DNA from: Danxiaibacter flavus
Lineage (GTDB): Bacteria > Bacteroidota > Bacteroidia > Chitinophagales > Chitinophagaceae
Assembly: GCF_041060425.1 (NCBI RefSeq)
Contig: NZ_JAULBC010000004.1
Location: 248,001 to 312,000, forward strand
DNA: 64,000 nt
Direction: 5' to 3'
The notes under the pieces were generated by a model. That model saw only the letters and a program-made list of their open reading frames with translations, was not told where the DNA came from and ran no database searches. This document shows, in pieces, positions 1 to 8,045 of the stretch. A program made the position numbers and the translations under genes. Each line of letters begins with the position of its first letter. Positions within the stretch are counted from its first letter, which is position 1.

Positions 1-1428
1 GCCAGCGGTAGTCTTCGTATCAAAGATCCGCGCGAAGTAGCTAAAAGAAATCTTGAAGCATTTCTGTATCACGTGAGCGACTATACCTTGCTTCCAGGCA
101 AGAGCGTTCCGGAAGAATTGACAACGCATAGCGGCTCTCTGAAATTGTTGTGGGATTGTGGCTTCAGATCTCCGCAAAAGGAAAAACAAGTGCGGGAAGG
201 TATTACAGATGTGATAAAACATGTGCATGATTATGAGGAAATGCGCGACACACTTCCTTATGAAATAGACGGGATGGTAATTAAAGTGAACGATTTTGAG
301 TTGCAGGATAAAATGGGGATGACCACCCACCACCCCCGATGGGCAATTGCCTTTAAATTCAAAGCAAGACAGGCAACAACCAAACTCAAAGGCATTGAGT
401 TCCAGGTTGGCAGAACCGGCGCAGTTACGCCCGTTGCGAAACTGGAACCTGTGTTCATAGGCGGCGTTACCGTATCAAGTATTTCTGTTCACAATGAAGA
501 ATACATCAAGGAAAAGGACCTTAAAATTGGCGATAGTGTGTTAATTGAGCGAGCAGGAGATGTAATTCCTCAAATTGTAAAATCCTTGCCGGATGTAAGA
601 ACAGGACATGAAAAGCAAATTGTATTCCCGAGAAACTGTCCCGTTTGCAACAGCGAACTATACAAAGAAGAAGGCGAGGCTGTCTGGCGTTGCATCAATA
701 TCGAATGCCCGGCGCAGGTAGTCGAACGGATCATCCATTTTGTGAGCAAAGATGCTATGGATATCAGAAGCTTTGGTGAGGCCAACGTTCGCAAGTTTTA
801 TGAACTGGGCTTATTGAAAGATGTGCCGGGTGTTTACCAGCTTGATTTTTCAAAAATTGGTCAGTTGGAAGGATTTGGTAAAAAATCCATCGATAACCTT
901 CAGACAGCCATCGAAACTTCCAAAAAGCAGCCGCTGAACAGGTTAGTCTACGCACTTGGGATCCGCTATGTTGGAGAAACAACCGCGAAAACACTGGCAA
1001 ACACTGTTTCCGATTTGATGGATCTGACCAAAATGTCGGAGGAAGATCTGCAGCAATTGGAAGACATCGGAATTAAAGTGGCTCAAAGCGTTTATAAGTT
1101 CTTCAGCAATGTTCAGAATATTGAAATGCTCAATCATCTGAAAGAACTGGGAGTAAACTTCAGTAACACAAAAAAACAGGCTGTAACAGGCGAAAACACA
1201 CTGCACGACCAAACCTTCCTTTTTACGGGCACCATGAACAAACTGAAACGCAGCGAAGCCGAAGCGATGGTGGAAGAACATGGCGGGAAATTACTGTCCG
1301 GCGTAAGCAGCAAACTGAATTACCTCGTGGTTGGCGAAGATGCCGGCAGCAAACTGGAAAAGGCCAAGAAAATCAATACGGTGAAGATCATCAGTGAAGA
1401 CGAGTTTATTAAGCTGATAGGCGGGTAG
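1..1428 (+). CDS. ligA: NAD+-dependent DNA ligase LigA (5' end missing)
   Basis: C-terminal two thirds of the ligase that seals nicks during replication and repair using NAD+. The frame is open from base 1, so the gene begins upstream; the 475 residues seen lack roughly the first 200, including the adenylated lysine. In order one sees the end of the adenylation domain (GSLRIKDPREVAKRN, IDGMVIKVND, HHPRWAIAFKFKA), the OB fold (GRTGAVTPVAKLEPV), a four-cysteine zinc site (CPVC then CINIEC), helix-hairpin-helix repeats (LEGFGKKSIDNL, LGIRYVGETTAKTLA) and a C-terminal BRCT domain of about 75 residues (FLFTGTMNKLKRSEAE). The GTG at 73 is internal, since homologous sequence continues upstream of it. 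An AGCT-type repeat starts four bases after the stop codon. Confidence 0.97.
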   Translation, partial: ASGSLRIKDPREVAKRNLEAFLYHVSDYTLLPGKSVPEELTTHSGSLKLLWDCGFRSPQKEKQVREGITDVIKHVHDYEEMRDTLPYEIDGMVIKVNDFELQDKMGMTTHHPRWAIAFKFKARQATTKLKGIEFQVGRTGAVTPVAKLEPVFIGGVTVSSISVHNEEYIKEKDLKIGDSVLIERAGDVIPQIVKSLPDVRTGHEKQIVFPRNCPVCNSELYKEEGEAVWRCINIECPAQVVERIIHFVSKDAMDIRSFGEANVRKFYELGLLKDVPGVYQLDFSKIGQLEGFGKKSIDNLQTAIETSKKQPLNRLVYALGIRYVGETTAKTLANTVSDLMDLTKMSEEDLQQLEDIGIKVAQSVYKFFSNVQNIEMLNHLKELGVNFSNTKKQAVTGENTLHDQTFLFTGTMNKLKRSEAEAMVEEHGGKLLSGVSSKLNYLVVGEDAGSKLEKAKKINTVKIISEDEFIKLIGG

Positions 1429-2105
1429 AGAAGCTGAAAGCTGAAAGCTTAAAACCTACCGAAGCATAAGATAAATTAGTCGCAAATCTGGGTAGACCGA
1501 TGCTGCCTTGAAAACCTGGTCAGGTTCTACAATCAATGCGGCGCAGAGCGAGGTGTTGGCCCGGCACTCCTGCCTGAACCGACTTGCCGGGACGGGGTTT
1601 GACTTGAATTTTCTTTCCAGCCCGACCAAGTCATTCAGGCAGGAGTTGCTTTCTTTTTTCAGGAAAAGGAAAGTGACAAATTTTGAAAGAGAACAAGTTT
1701 CTTATCAATCGACAAATCATGCGGCGACTTTTTATAGACGGAGGGTGTGCAGCATCGTATGATTTTTTTTAGGTTGAAAGATGACATTCCTCATTTTAGA
1801 AAGGTTTTCAGAAAAATACTTTTTAACTCTACTTCGCTGAAACGACTACTACACCTGCGTTTGAGAAGCAGTCTACGATCTTTTTTCCTCGCTGGAGATT
1901 GTCTAAAATCGCTAACCCCCGTTAGCTTTAAATTATGGACATTTTTGTGTGAAACAATGCAGGAGAATTAAAAACATTGTTTCTTTGCATCCTGTTCGAT
2001 TTTTTGCCGGACAGGATGAACGCACATGTCTGCGACGCCCGTCACACACTTGTGCCAGTAACACCGAAATCAAATAATATTTATAACAGTAAACAAAAAG
2101 AAATC
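1429..2105. other. Gene-free stretch with AGCT repeat and an inverted repeat
   Basis: This gap of about 680 bases starts with three AGCT heptamers (1431-1450) directly behind ligA. A perfect 13-base inverted repeat, ACTCCTGCCTGAA at 1566-1578 and its complement at 1634-1646, encloses a 55-base loop that itself contains partly complementary GACTTGCCGGG and CCCGACCAAGTC, so the RNA could fold into a long interrupted hairpin. Two open frames here (1508-1762 and 1747-1971) show no recognisable protein and no codon regularity, and I treat them as chance. The rest is A/T-rich leader of eno. Confidence 0.6.
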
Positions 2106-3389
2106 ATGAGCTACATTGCCGACATTCATGCCCGCCAGATTTTAGACAGTCGCGGAAACCCTACAGTAGAAGTTGATGTACTTACAGAAAATGGCCAGCT
2201 GGGCCGTGCCGCTGTTCCTAGTGGCGCTTCAACAGGTATTCATGAAGCAGTTGAACTGCGTGATAACGACAAGTCTGTATACATGGGCAAAGGCGTTCTG
2301 AAAGCGGTAAGTAACGTAAACGATATAATTGCTGACCAACTGATCGGTTTTTCTATCAATGACCAGACTGGCATTGATGCTAAACTGCTTGAACTGGATG
2401 GCACTGAAAATAAAAGCAAATTAGGCGCTAACGCAACTTTAGCTGTTTCTATGGCTGTTGCAAAAGCTGCTGCACTTGAAAGTAACCTGCCGCTTTACCG
2501 CTACCTGGGTGGCGTAAATGCAACAGTGCTTCCAATGCCTTTAATGAACATTTTGAACGGTGGTGTTCACGCTGATAACAAGATCGACTACCAGGAATAT
2601 ATGATCGTTCCCGTTGGCGCAAGCTCTTTCAGCGAAGGTCTCCGTTGGGGCGTTGAGGTTTTCCACAACCTGAAAAGCGTTTTGAAAAAGAAAGGTTACA
2701 GCACTAACGTAGGTGACGAAGGTGGTTTTGCTCCTGATATCCAGAGCAACGAAGAAGCTATCGAAACCGTACTGCAGGCTATTGAAGCTGCAGGTTACAA
2801 AGTAGGCGAGCAGATCGGTATTGCACTAGATGCTGCAAGCAGCGAAATGTTCAAAGATGGCAAATACAAATTCTACAAGAGCTCAGGCAAAGAAATAAGC
2901 AGCGATGAAATGGTTGCTTACTGGACTGAGTGGGTGAACAAATATCCTATTGTTTCTATTGAAGACGGTATGGCCGAAGAAGACTGGGACGGCTGGAAAA
3001 AATTAACCGATGCTATCGGCAGCAGATGCCAGTTAGTGGGTGATGACCTGTTTGTTACCAATACCAAAATCTTACAACGCGGCATTGACAGCAAAACTGC
3101 AAACAGCATCCTGATCAAAGTAAACCAGATTGGTACTGTTACTGAAACTATCAACGCTGTTCAGTTAGCTCAGACCAACGGCTACACTACCATCATGAGC
3201 CACAGAAGCGGTGAAACTGAAGATACAACGATCGCTGACCTGGCTGTTGCATTGAATTGCGGACAGATCAAAACCGGCTCTGCTTCACGTACTGACCGTA
3301 TGGCGAAGTACAACCAGCTGATCCGTATTGAAGAAATGCTGGGCGAGAATGGCATCTATCCTAAAGGAAAGATCCGCTTTGGGAAATAA
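2106..3389 (+). CDS. eno: Enolase
   Basis: Converts 2-phosphoglycerate to phosphoenolpyruvate in glycolysis; cytosolic, magnesium-dependent. The protein of 427 residues matches the family's usual 420-435. Diagnostic segments are the N-terminal ILDSRGNPTVEVDV, the loop PSGASTGIHEAVELRD, PLMNILNGGVHADN, the metal-binding SIEDGMAEEDW, LVGDDLFVTN near residue 311 and the active-site SHRSGETED near residue 365. I chose the ATG at 2106, giving MSYIADIHARQILDSRG; an in-frame start at 1977 would add 43 residues unlike enolase. The stop codon lies inside a GTAAGA repeat, and a DivIC-type gene follows, an eno/ftsB-like pairing also seen in other bacteria. Confidence 0.97.
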   Translation: MSYIADIHARQILDSRGNPTVEVDVLTENGQLGRAAVPSGASTGIHEAVELRDNDKSVYMGKGVLKAVSNVNDIIADQLIGFSINDQTGIDAKLLELDGTENKSKLGANATLAVSMAVAKAAALESNLPLYRYLGGVNATVLPMPLMNILNGGVHADNKIDYQEYMIVPVGASSFSEGLRWGVEVFHNLKSVLKKKGYSTNVGDEGGFAPDIQSNEEAIETVLQAIEAAGYKVGEQIGIALDAASSEMFKDGKYKFYKSSGKEISSDEMVAYWTEWVNKYPIVSIEDGMAEEDWDGWKKLTDAIGSRCQLVGDDLFVTNTKILQRGIDSKTANSILIKVNQIGTVTETINAVQLAQTNGYTTIMSHRSGETEDTTIADLAVALNCGQIKTGSASRTDRMAKYNQLIRIEEMLGENGIYPKGKIRFGK

Positions 3390-3451
3390 GACCGTAAGAT
3401 GGTAAGATCGTAAGACCGTAAGACCGTAAGATTGTAAGACGTGTAAGAAGG
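3387..3451. repeat. Period-8 GTAAGA repeat overlapping the eno stop
   Basis: About seven degenerate octamers of the form TAAGAYNG. The first TAAGACCG includes the TAA stop of eno. The same family appears as its complement (CTTAC) at 7955-8000 upstream of ileS and at 31187-31243 directly behind the TonB receptor gene. Confidence 0.75.
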
Positions 3452-3605
3452 CGGTTAATTGAACGGAGACGTTTTTATTAAATAGAGATTATGGAGAAGA
3501 CATAGAGACCTGCAGAGATATTCTCGGTAACTTTGTGTCTTCTCTTTTTTTGAAATAAAACCGGGCCGATGACGTTATAGAACCAGTGAGGGCAGCCTTT
3601 TTACT

Positions 3606-3637
3606 TTTGACTTTTGAATTTTGAATTTTTACATTTG
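3606..3637 (+). promoter_or_regulatory. Putative Bacteroidota-type promoter of divIC
   Basis: TTTG at 3606-3609, a 20-base spacer and TACATTTG at 3630-3637 fit the Bacteroidota pattern of a -33 TTTG and a -7 TAnnTTTG box. The -7 box ends 8 bases before the start codon of the DivIC-like gene, so the leader would be very short or absent. The -33 box and spacer are made of a TTTTGAC/TTTTGAA period-7 repeat, which occurs elsewhere at gene ends, so the match could be fortuitous. Confidence 0.42.
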
Positions 3638-3645
3638 CTTATTAC

Positions 3646-3960
3646 ATGAAAGCACTCAACATCATATTATCCGTTTTAAAGAACAAATACCTCCTGGCTA
3701 TCGCGGTATTTGTGGTAATGTTAATATTTGTAGATAAGAATGATGTTTTCGTGCAGGTTTCGAGGAAACAACAGCTCAAAGAGCTAACCGACAGCAGGGA
3801 TTTTTACCTGAAAGAAATAGAAAAAACCAAAAAAGAACTTGCTGATCTTCAAAACAATCCGGCAGCATTGGAAAAATATGCCCGGGAAAATCTGTACATG
3901 AAAAAGAGCAATGAAGATATTTTCATTGTTGAAACACCCGTCGACTCCTTAAAAAAATAG
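3646..3960 (+). CDS. Septum formation initiator, DivIC/FtsB family
   Basis: Small bitopic cell-division protein; in this family it joins FtsL and FtsQ at the septum and activates septal peptidoglycan synthesis. The 104 residues have a short basic N-terminus, one membrane helix at about residues 14-30 (KYLLAIAVFVVMLIFV), a periplasmic coiled coil at about 40-72 (KQQLKELTDSRDFYLKEIE) and the typical closing segment ALEKYARENLYMKKSNEDIF. It follows eno after 256 bases and has its own promoter-like sequence. Family assignment is firm; the exact paralogue name (FtsB or DivIC) cannot be settled from sequence. Confidence 0.88.
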   Translation: MKALNIILSVLKNKYLLAIAVFVVMLIFVDKNDVFVQVSRKQQLKELTDSRDFYLKEIEKTKKELADLQNNPAALEKYARENLYMKKSNEDIFIVETPVDSLKK

Positions 3961-4039
3961 ACCGGGCGTATAATAATCCGGCCAAATGATCGTTTTAGAG
4001 CTAGAAAAATGATTGATCACCCCAAAATGTTTTTCTACC

Positions 4040-4273
4040 ATGACCAATTTTACCACAGAAGATTTACTTATGTTCTTATATGATGAACTTTCTCCGATGA
4101 AGAGAAAACAAATAGAAGAAGCTCTTCAGCAAAATTGGGCTCTGAGAGAAAAACTACAGGTGCTGCGCGAAGCCGCCGCTCGCTTAAGTAAATGCAAACT
4201 TAAAAGCCCCACAGATAAAACTGTTGGTTTGCTTTTAAATTATGCTGCTGGGAAAGTGAGTCTATCGAGATAG
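4040..4273 (+). CDS. Small conserved-looking protein of unknown function
   Basis: Seventy-seven residues beginning MTNFTTEDLLMFLYDELSPM. I do not recognise a named family. It is predicted all-helical and charged, with MKRKQIEEALQQNWALREKL forming an amphipathic helix; the opening resembles the small cytosolic domains that precede anti-sigma-type proteins (ED-LL-Y-DEL), but there is no zinc-binding cysteine/histidine set and no membrane segment. I chose the ATG at 4040; an in-frame ATG at 4013 adds nine residues without clear support. It lies in tandem behind the DivIC gene. Its stop codon TAG is the first triplet of an AGCT repeat. Confidence 0.6.
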   Translation: MTNFTTEDLLMFLYDELSPMKRKQIEEALQQNWALREKLQVLREAAARLSKCKLKSPTDKTVGLLLNYAAGKVSLSR

Positions 4274-4303
4274 CTTGGAGCTATTAGCTATCAGCTTTGG
4301 GCC
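4271..4303. repeat. AGCT period-7 repeat at a stop codon
   Basis: The TAG stop of the preceding gene opens the run TAGCTTGGAGCTATTAGCT, followed by ATCAGCTTTGGG. The order and the closing TTTGGG match the repeats behind the transpeptidase, SDR and pdhC genes. A second AGCT run lies at 4448-4482, just upstream of nth. Confidence 0.75.
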
Positions 4304-4519
4304 TGAAATGCCCGATGCATTCGGATCTCAATGTCTTTATTAGGTCTATCACCTTTTTGTTTCTCCAACTTTATAGTAACATATAGTGTATATGGCACAA
4401 GGTAGTTGCGTTTAGTATAATTGTGTTGTCAAATGTTCCATTCGCGCAGCTCACAGTTAATAGCTGATAGCTGAAAGCTGAGGGCTTTTCCCCATCTTTG
4501 CCAAACAACCACAGCTATC

Positions 4520-5194
4520 ATGACGCGGAAACAACGTTACCAGTTTGTAATAGACTATTTTCAGGAACATGCACCGGAGGCAGAAACAGAACTTATTTAT
4601 GATAATCCTTACCAGTTATTGGTAGCAGTGATATTGTCCGCCCAATGCACGGATAAACGGGTAAATATGACTACGCCTGCGATATTTGAAAAATATCCAG
4701 ATCCGGAGCATCTTGCCATGGCAAGATTTGATGAACTTTTCCCACTGATCAGAAGTATTTCCTATCCCAATAACAAGACAAAGCATCTTATTGGAATGGC
4801 CAATATGCTGATCAATGATTTCCATGGCGAAATACCTATGACTGTAAACGAGCTGGTAAAACTGCCCGGCGTTGGGCGTAAAACTGCAAATGTTATTACG
4901 TCTGTAGTCGATGAACAACCTAATATGGCTGTTGACACGCACGTTTTCCGCGTCTCTGCCAGAATTGGCCTCACGGAAAAAGCCACTACTCCACTCGCGG
5001 TTGAAAAACAACTGCTACAGTTTATTCCGAGGGAACTGGTACACAAGGCGCACCACTGGCTTATCTTACATGGAAGATATATTTGTGTTGCCCGCAATCC
5101 CAAGTGCAATATTTGTGGATTGAAACCAGCATGTAAATACTATAATAAGGTTGTGCTAAAAGCTCAAAGCCTAAAGCCCAAAGCTGAAAGCTAG
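4520..5194 (+). CDS. nth: Endonuclease III (DNA glycosylase/AP lyase)
   Basis: Base-excision repair enzyme that removes oxidised pyrimidines and cuts at abasic sites. In 224 residues it shows the helix-hairpin-helix LVKLPGVGRKTANVI (112-126) with catalytic lysine K121, the catalytic aspartate D139 in AVDTHVFRV, and the [4Fe-4S] ligands C189, C196, C199 and C205 in the C-x6-C-x2-C-x5-C pattern. The fold should end soon after C205; the last dozen residues (KAQSLKPKAES and its lead-in) are translated from an AGCT/AAAGC period-7 repeat that continues to the stop. A -7-like CATCTTTG lies at 4493-4500. Confidence 0.96.
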   Translation: MTRKQRYQFVIDYFQEHAPEAETELIYDNPYQLLVAVILSAQCTDKRVNMTTPAIFEKYPDPEHLAMARFDELFPLIRSISYPNNKTKHLIGMANMLINDFHGEIPMTVNELVKLPGVGRKTANVITSVVDEQPNMAVDTHVFRVSARIGLTEKATTPLAVEKQLLQFIPRELVHKAHHWLILHGRYICVARNPKCNICGLKPACKYYNKVVLKAQSLKPKAES

Positions 5195-5200
5195 ATCTAA
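5155..5200. repeat. AGCT period-7 repeat inside the 3' end of nth
   Basis: Heptamers AAAGCTC, AAAGCCT, AAAGCCC, AAAGCTG, AAAGCTA encode the tail of the nth product and supply its TAG stop at 5192-5194. Confidence 0.8.
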
Positions 5201-5304
5201 AGCGCATCAGCCTGTAGCCTAAATAGAACAGCTTACACCTTTCACTATTCACCATTCACTATTCACTATTTTAATTTCCACTTTTGACTTCTAAATTCTC
5301 CCCA

Positions 5305-6933
5305 ATGCGTTCAATTTTTCATTTGTTTTTAGCCTGTGTGTTCTTTGTTTCCTGCAAGAACAAGGAAGCGGCAGATCTTATTGTCCATAACGGCCTGGTT
5401 TATACTGTTGACAGTTCCTTTGCCACGGCTCAGGCGTTCGCTGTTAAGGACGGCAAAATACTTGCCGTAGGTACAAATGATGAAATACTGGATCAGTACT
5501 CAGCAAAGGAGAATGTAGACGCCCAGGGCAACGCGGTGTATCCTGGCTTTATTGATGCGCATGCACATTTCGTGGGTTATGGCCGTTCTTTATTCGCAGT
5601 AGATCTTTTTGGCTGCACCAGTTTTGAAGAAGTGGTAAGCAGGGTGCAAAAATTTGCATCAGAACATCCCGACGAGGCATGGATCATTGGCCGCGGATGG
5701 GATCAAAATAAGTTTCCCGGCAAAGCCTACCCCACCAATGACACATTAAACAAATTATTTCCCAACAGACCGGTAATGCTTGAGCGAGTTGACGGGCATG
5801 CGGCCATCGCTAACCAAAAAGCACTTGCATTGGCAGGAGTAGTTGCAGGTCAGAAATTGACCGGCGGCGAAATTGAAACGAAGAATAATACTCTTACAGG
5901 TGTGCTGATAGATAATGCAGTTGATCTTGTTGGCGCTAAAATTCCGTCTCCATCTAAAGCCGACTATACCAAATGGCTGCTGGCTGCACAAAAGAACTGC
6001 TTTGCACAAGGTCTTACCACTATTACCGATTGCGGCCTTAATTACACCGATGTGGACGTAATAGATACTTTGCAAAAAGAGCATAAATTACTGATGCGGA
6101 TGTACATCATGTTAAGTGATAACCAGGATAATCTTCAACGATACATAAAGCGTGGCCCCTATAAAACAGAAAGAATGTATGTGAGAGGCTTCAAAGTTTA
6201 TGCAGATGGTGCACTGGGAAGCCGGGGAGCCTGCCTGTTACATCCTTATAACGATAAGCCGGGATGGTCAGGATTTTTGTTGAGCAGCAAAAGCCACTAT
6301 GATTCCCTGGCTGCAGTATTATCTCAAACCGATTTTCAAATGTGTACCCATGCCATCGGTGATAGTGCCAACCGCGAAATACTCAACATCTACAACAAAT
6401 ATCTCAAAGGCGAAAATGACAAACGCTGGCGCATAGAACATGCACAGCTTGTTAATCCGCTTGATATTAATTTGTTCGGAGCGGCAACGATCATTCCCTC
6501 AGTTCAACCAACACACGCAACCAGTGATATGTATTGGGCCGCTGACAGACTCGGTACTGAGCGTCTGAAACAAGAAGGGTATGTTTACAAACAACTGCTG
6601 AAACAAAATGGCTGGATACCATTGGGAACGGATTTTCCTGTTGAAGATATAAGTCCTTTTAAAACCTTTCTTGCTGCAGTTTTCAGAAAAGATGCCAAAG
6701 GTTATCCGTCCGGAGGTTTTCAAATGGAAAATGCTTTAACAAGAGAGCAAACGATCCGCGGCATGACAATCTGGGCAGCGAAGGCAGGATTTCTGGAAAA
6801 AGAAAGCGGCAGCATTGAAAAAGGCAAGAATGCAGACTTCATTATCCTATCACAGGATCTCATGAAGGTCACCGAAAAAAATGTGCTCGATACAAAGGTT
6901 ACGGCGACTTATGTTGGCGGGAAGAAAATGTAA
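5305..6933 (+). CDS. Exported amidohydrolase, family 3 (YtcJ-like) lipoprotein
   Basis: Metal-dependent hydrolase of the amidohydrolase superfamily, probably acting on C-N bonds of an unknown substrate in the cell envelope. The 542 residues begin with a signal peptide and lipobox (FHLFLACVFFVSC|KN), so it is a predicted lipoprotein. The start of the domain reads ADLIVHNGLVYTVD, followed by the metal motif FIDAHAHFVGYG near residue 85, RGFKVYADGALGSRGACL, the histidine in CTHAIGD, RIEHAQLV and the late aspartate in PLGTDFPVEDISPF; the C-terminal GSIEKGKNADFIIL is typical. I chose ATG 5305 over an in-frame TTG at 5284 because it places the signal peptide at the N-terminus. It stands alone, converging on ferritin. 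Confidence 0.92.
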   Translation: MRSIFHLFLACVFFVSCKNKEAADLIVHNGLVYTVDSSFATAQAFAVKDGKILAVGTNDEILDQYSAKENVDAQGNAVYPGFIDAHAHFVGYGRSLFAVDLFGCTSFEEVVSRVQKFASEHPDEAWIIGRGWDQNKFPGKAYPTNDTLNKLFPNRPVMLERVDGHAAIANQKALALAGVVAGQKLTGGEIETKNNTLTGVLIDNAVDLVGAKIPSPSKADYTKWLLAAQKNCFAQGLTTITDCGLNYTDVDVIDTLQKEHKLLMRMYIMLSDNQDNLQRYIKRGPYKTERMYVRGFKVYADGALGSRGACLLHPYNDKPGWSGFLLSSKSHYDSLAAVLSQTDFQMCTHAIGDSANREILNIYNKYLKGENDKRWRIEHAQLVNPLDINLFGAATIIPSVQPTHATSDMYWAADRLGTERLKQEGYVYKQLLKQNGWIPLGTDFPVEDISPFKTFLAAVFRKDAKGYPSGGFQMENALTREQTIRGMTIWAAKAGFLEKESGSIEKGKNADFIILSQDLMKVTEKNVLDTKVTATYVGGKKM

Positions 6934-7003
6934 AGTCACATTCAAAAGTGAAAACCCATGTGTAGCCTTATCTGTATTCTTTGAGGTTAATTTTGACAAT
7001 AGC

Positions 7004-7039
7004 AAAAAGCCACAAAGAGAAAATTCTCTGTGGCTTTTT
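7004..7039. terminator. Bidirectional terminator between amidohydrolase and ferritin
   Basis: AAAAAGCCAC pairs perfectly with GTGGCTTTTT, with a further AGAG/CTCT inner stem. Runs of T on both strands suit two convergent genes. Confidence 0.82.
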
Positions 7040-7109
7040 GATATATAAATAGACATCGAAACATCCCAACCAAAACCGCTTCAAAAGAATGAACAAGACC
7101 GCCTGAAAA

Positions 7110-7144
7110 GTTTTGACTTTTGAATTTTTACTTTTGAATTTCTA
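7110..7144. repeat. TTTTGA period-7 repeat abutting the ferritin stop
   Basis: TTTTGAC, TTTTGAA, TTTTTAC, TTTTGAA heptamers; read on the ferritin strand, the complement begins immediately after the TAG stop codon. Same family as at 3606-3630, 46303-46338 and 58482-58505. Confidence 0.7.
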
Positions 7145-7657
7145 TCTTTTCTTCCCTCCTTCCGGCCCTCTGAACAGCATAATATCTCTGTCAAATAAAT
7201 AGATCCCACCTTTATCTTCACCCACCAGCACTAATTTATCGTTCAATGTCCGTGCTAAATGCTCTTCTTCTATTTGTTCATTTACATACCATTGTAAAAA
7301 GTTGTGGGTCGCATAATCTCTTTCAGTTAGCGCCATCCCCACTATATCATTAATACTGGTTGAAACAATAATTTCATGTTTCAAAAATTCTTCGAATACC
7401 CGCTGCAACGATTGAAAAGTGATCATTGGTTGTTCGAGATGAGGAACAATCGCAAATCCTCCGCGTTCATTAATATACCGGATGAGTTTTAACATATGCA
7501 TTCGCTCCTCATCAGATTGTTTGTAAAAGAAATTCGTAACTCCGTCGAGCCCAGGCTGAATTTCCGCCCAACTTGCCATAGCGAGATATGCCTGGGAACT
7601 TTCCGCTTCCAATTGAACCTGCTTGTTTAATGCTTCTTGCATGGGTTTCGATAACAT
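7142..7657 (-). CDS. ftnA: Ferritin (bacterial non-haem)
   Basis: Iron-storage protein that forms a 24-subunit shell and oxidises Fe(II). The 171 residues keep the ferroxidase ligands in the FtnA arrangement: E17 in LEAESSQAYLAMASW, E51 and H54 in DEERMHML, E95 in FLKHEII, and Q128/E131 in NEQIEEEH. Length is normal for FtnA. No haem-binding methionine typical of bacterioferritin is evident. The gene is monocistronic, convergent with the amidohydrolase, and its upstream region also faces ileS; no Fur-box-like sequence was clear to me. Confidence 0.95.
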   Translation of the reverse strand: MLSKPMQEALNKQVQLEAESSQAYLAMASWAEIQPGLDGVTNFFYKQSDEERMHMLKLIRYINERGGFAIVPHLEQPMITFQSLQRVFEEFLKHEIIVSTSINDIVGMALTERDYATHNFLQWYVNEQIEEEHLARTLNDKLVLVGEDKGGIYLFDRDIMLFRGPEGGKKR

Positions 7658-8045
7658 AAGCTTGGTTTTATATTTCTAATATAACTAAAGGAGAAAAGAA
7701 AAACAAGCAATGAGCAATCAGCTATCAGTTATCATCTATTGTGAAAATTAACCACAGAGTGGCAGGAGTTCTTTCACAGAGAAAAGGAGTTTTTTAATTT
7801 TTAGCGCTTCATTAGTTCATTTACTTCTTGCCCCTTATATAAATTGGAAGAATACAGCTGGTCATGATCAATGCCTTAATAATATACTAAATATCACAGT
7901 TCAAAGAAATACGCACCTGCAAATGCAGCTAAAAGCTATCAGCTGTCAGCTTCTCTTACGGTCTTACATGTCTTACTGTCTTACGCGTCTTACATGTCTT
8001 CATTTTCCTACCTTTGCAAACTTAAAATAGGATAGAACTGTCAAT
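7658..8045. other. Gene-free divergent region between ferritin and ileS
   Basis: About 390 bases with AGCT-type runs at 7707-7740 and 7925-7951, a short ACAGAG/CAGAGAAAAGGAG stretch at 7748-7790, and a CTTAC period-8 run at 7955-8000 (complement of the GTAAG family behind eno). TACCTTTG at 8009-8016 fits a -7 box for ileS, but I find no convincing -33 element. No open frame worth calling. Confidence 0.5.
8009..8016 (+). promoter_or_regulatory. Possible -7 box of ileS
   Basis: TACCTTTG matches TAnnTTTG and lies 29 bases before the ATG. No matching TTTG is seen at the proper distance upstream, where the sequence is a CTTAC repeat. Confidence 0.33.

Noticed and set aside
1508..1971. Two short open frames between ligA and eno
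   Set aside because: No recognisable domain, one crosses the inverted repeat, and the composition looks non-coding.
3992..4007. GTTTTAGAGCTAGAAA, identical to the start of the Streptococcus pyogenes Cas9 guide scaffold
   Set aside because: Only 16 bases match; the following bases do not continue the scaffold, and there is no repeat array, tracr-like RNA or cas gene nearby. Taken as coincidence.
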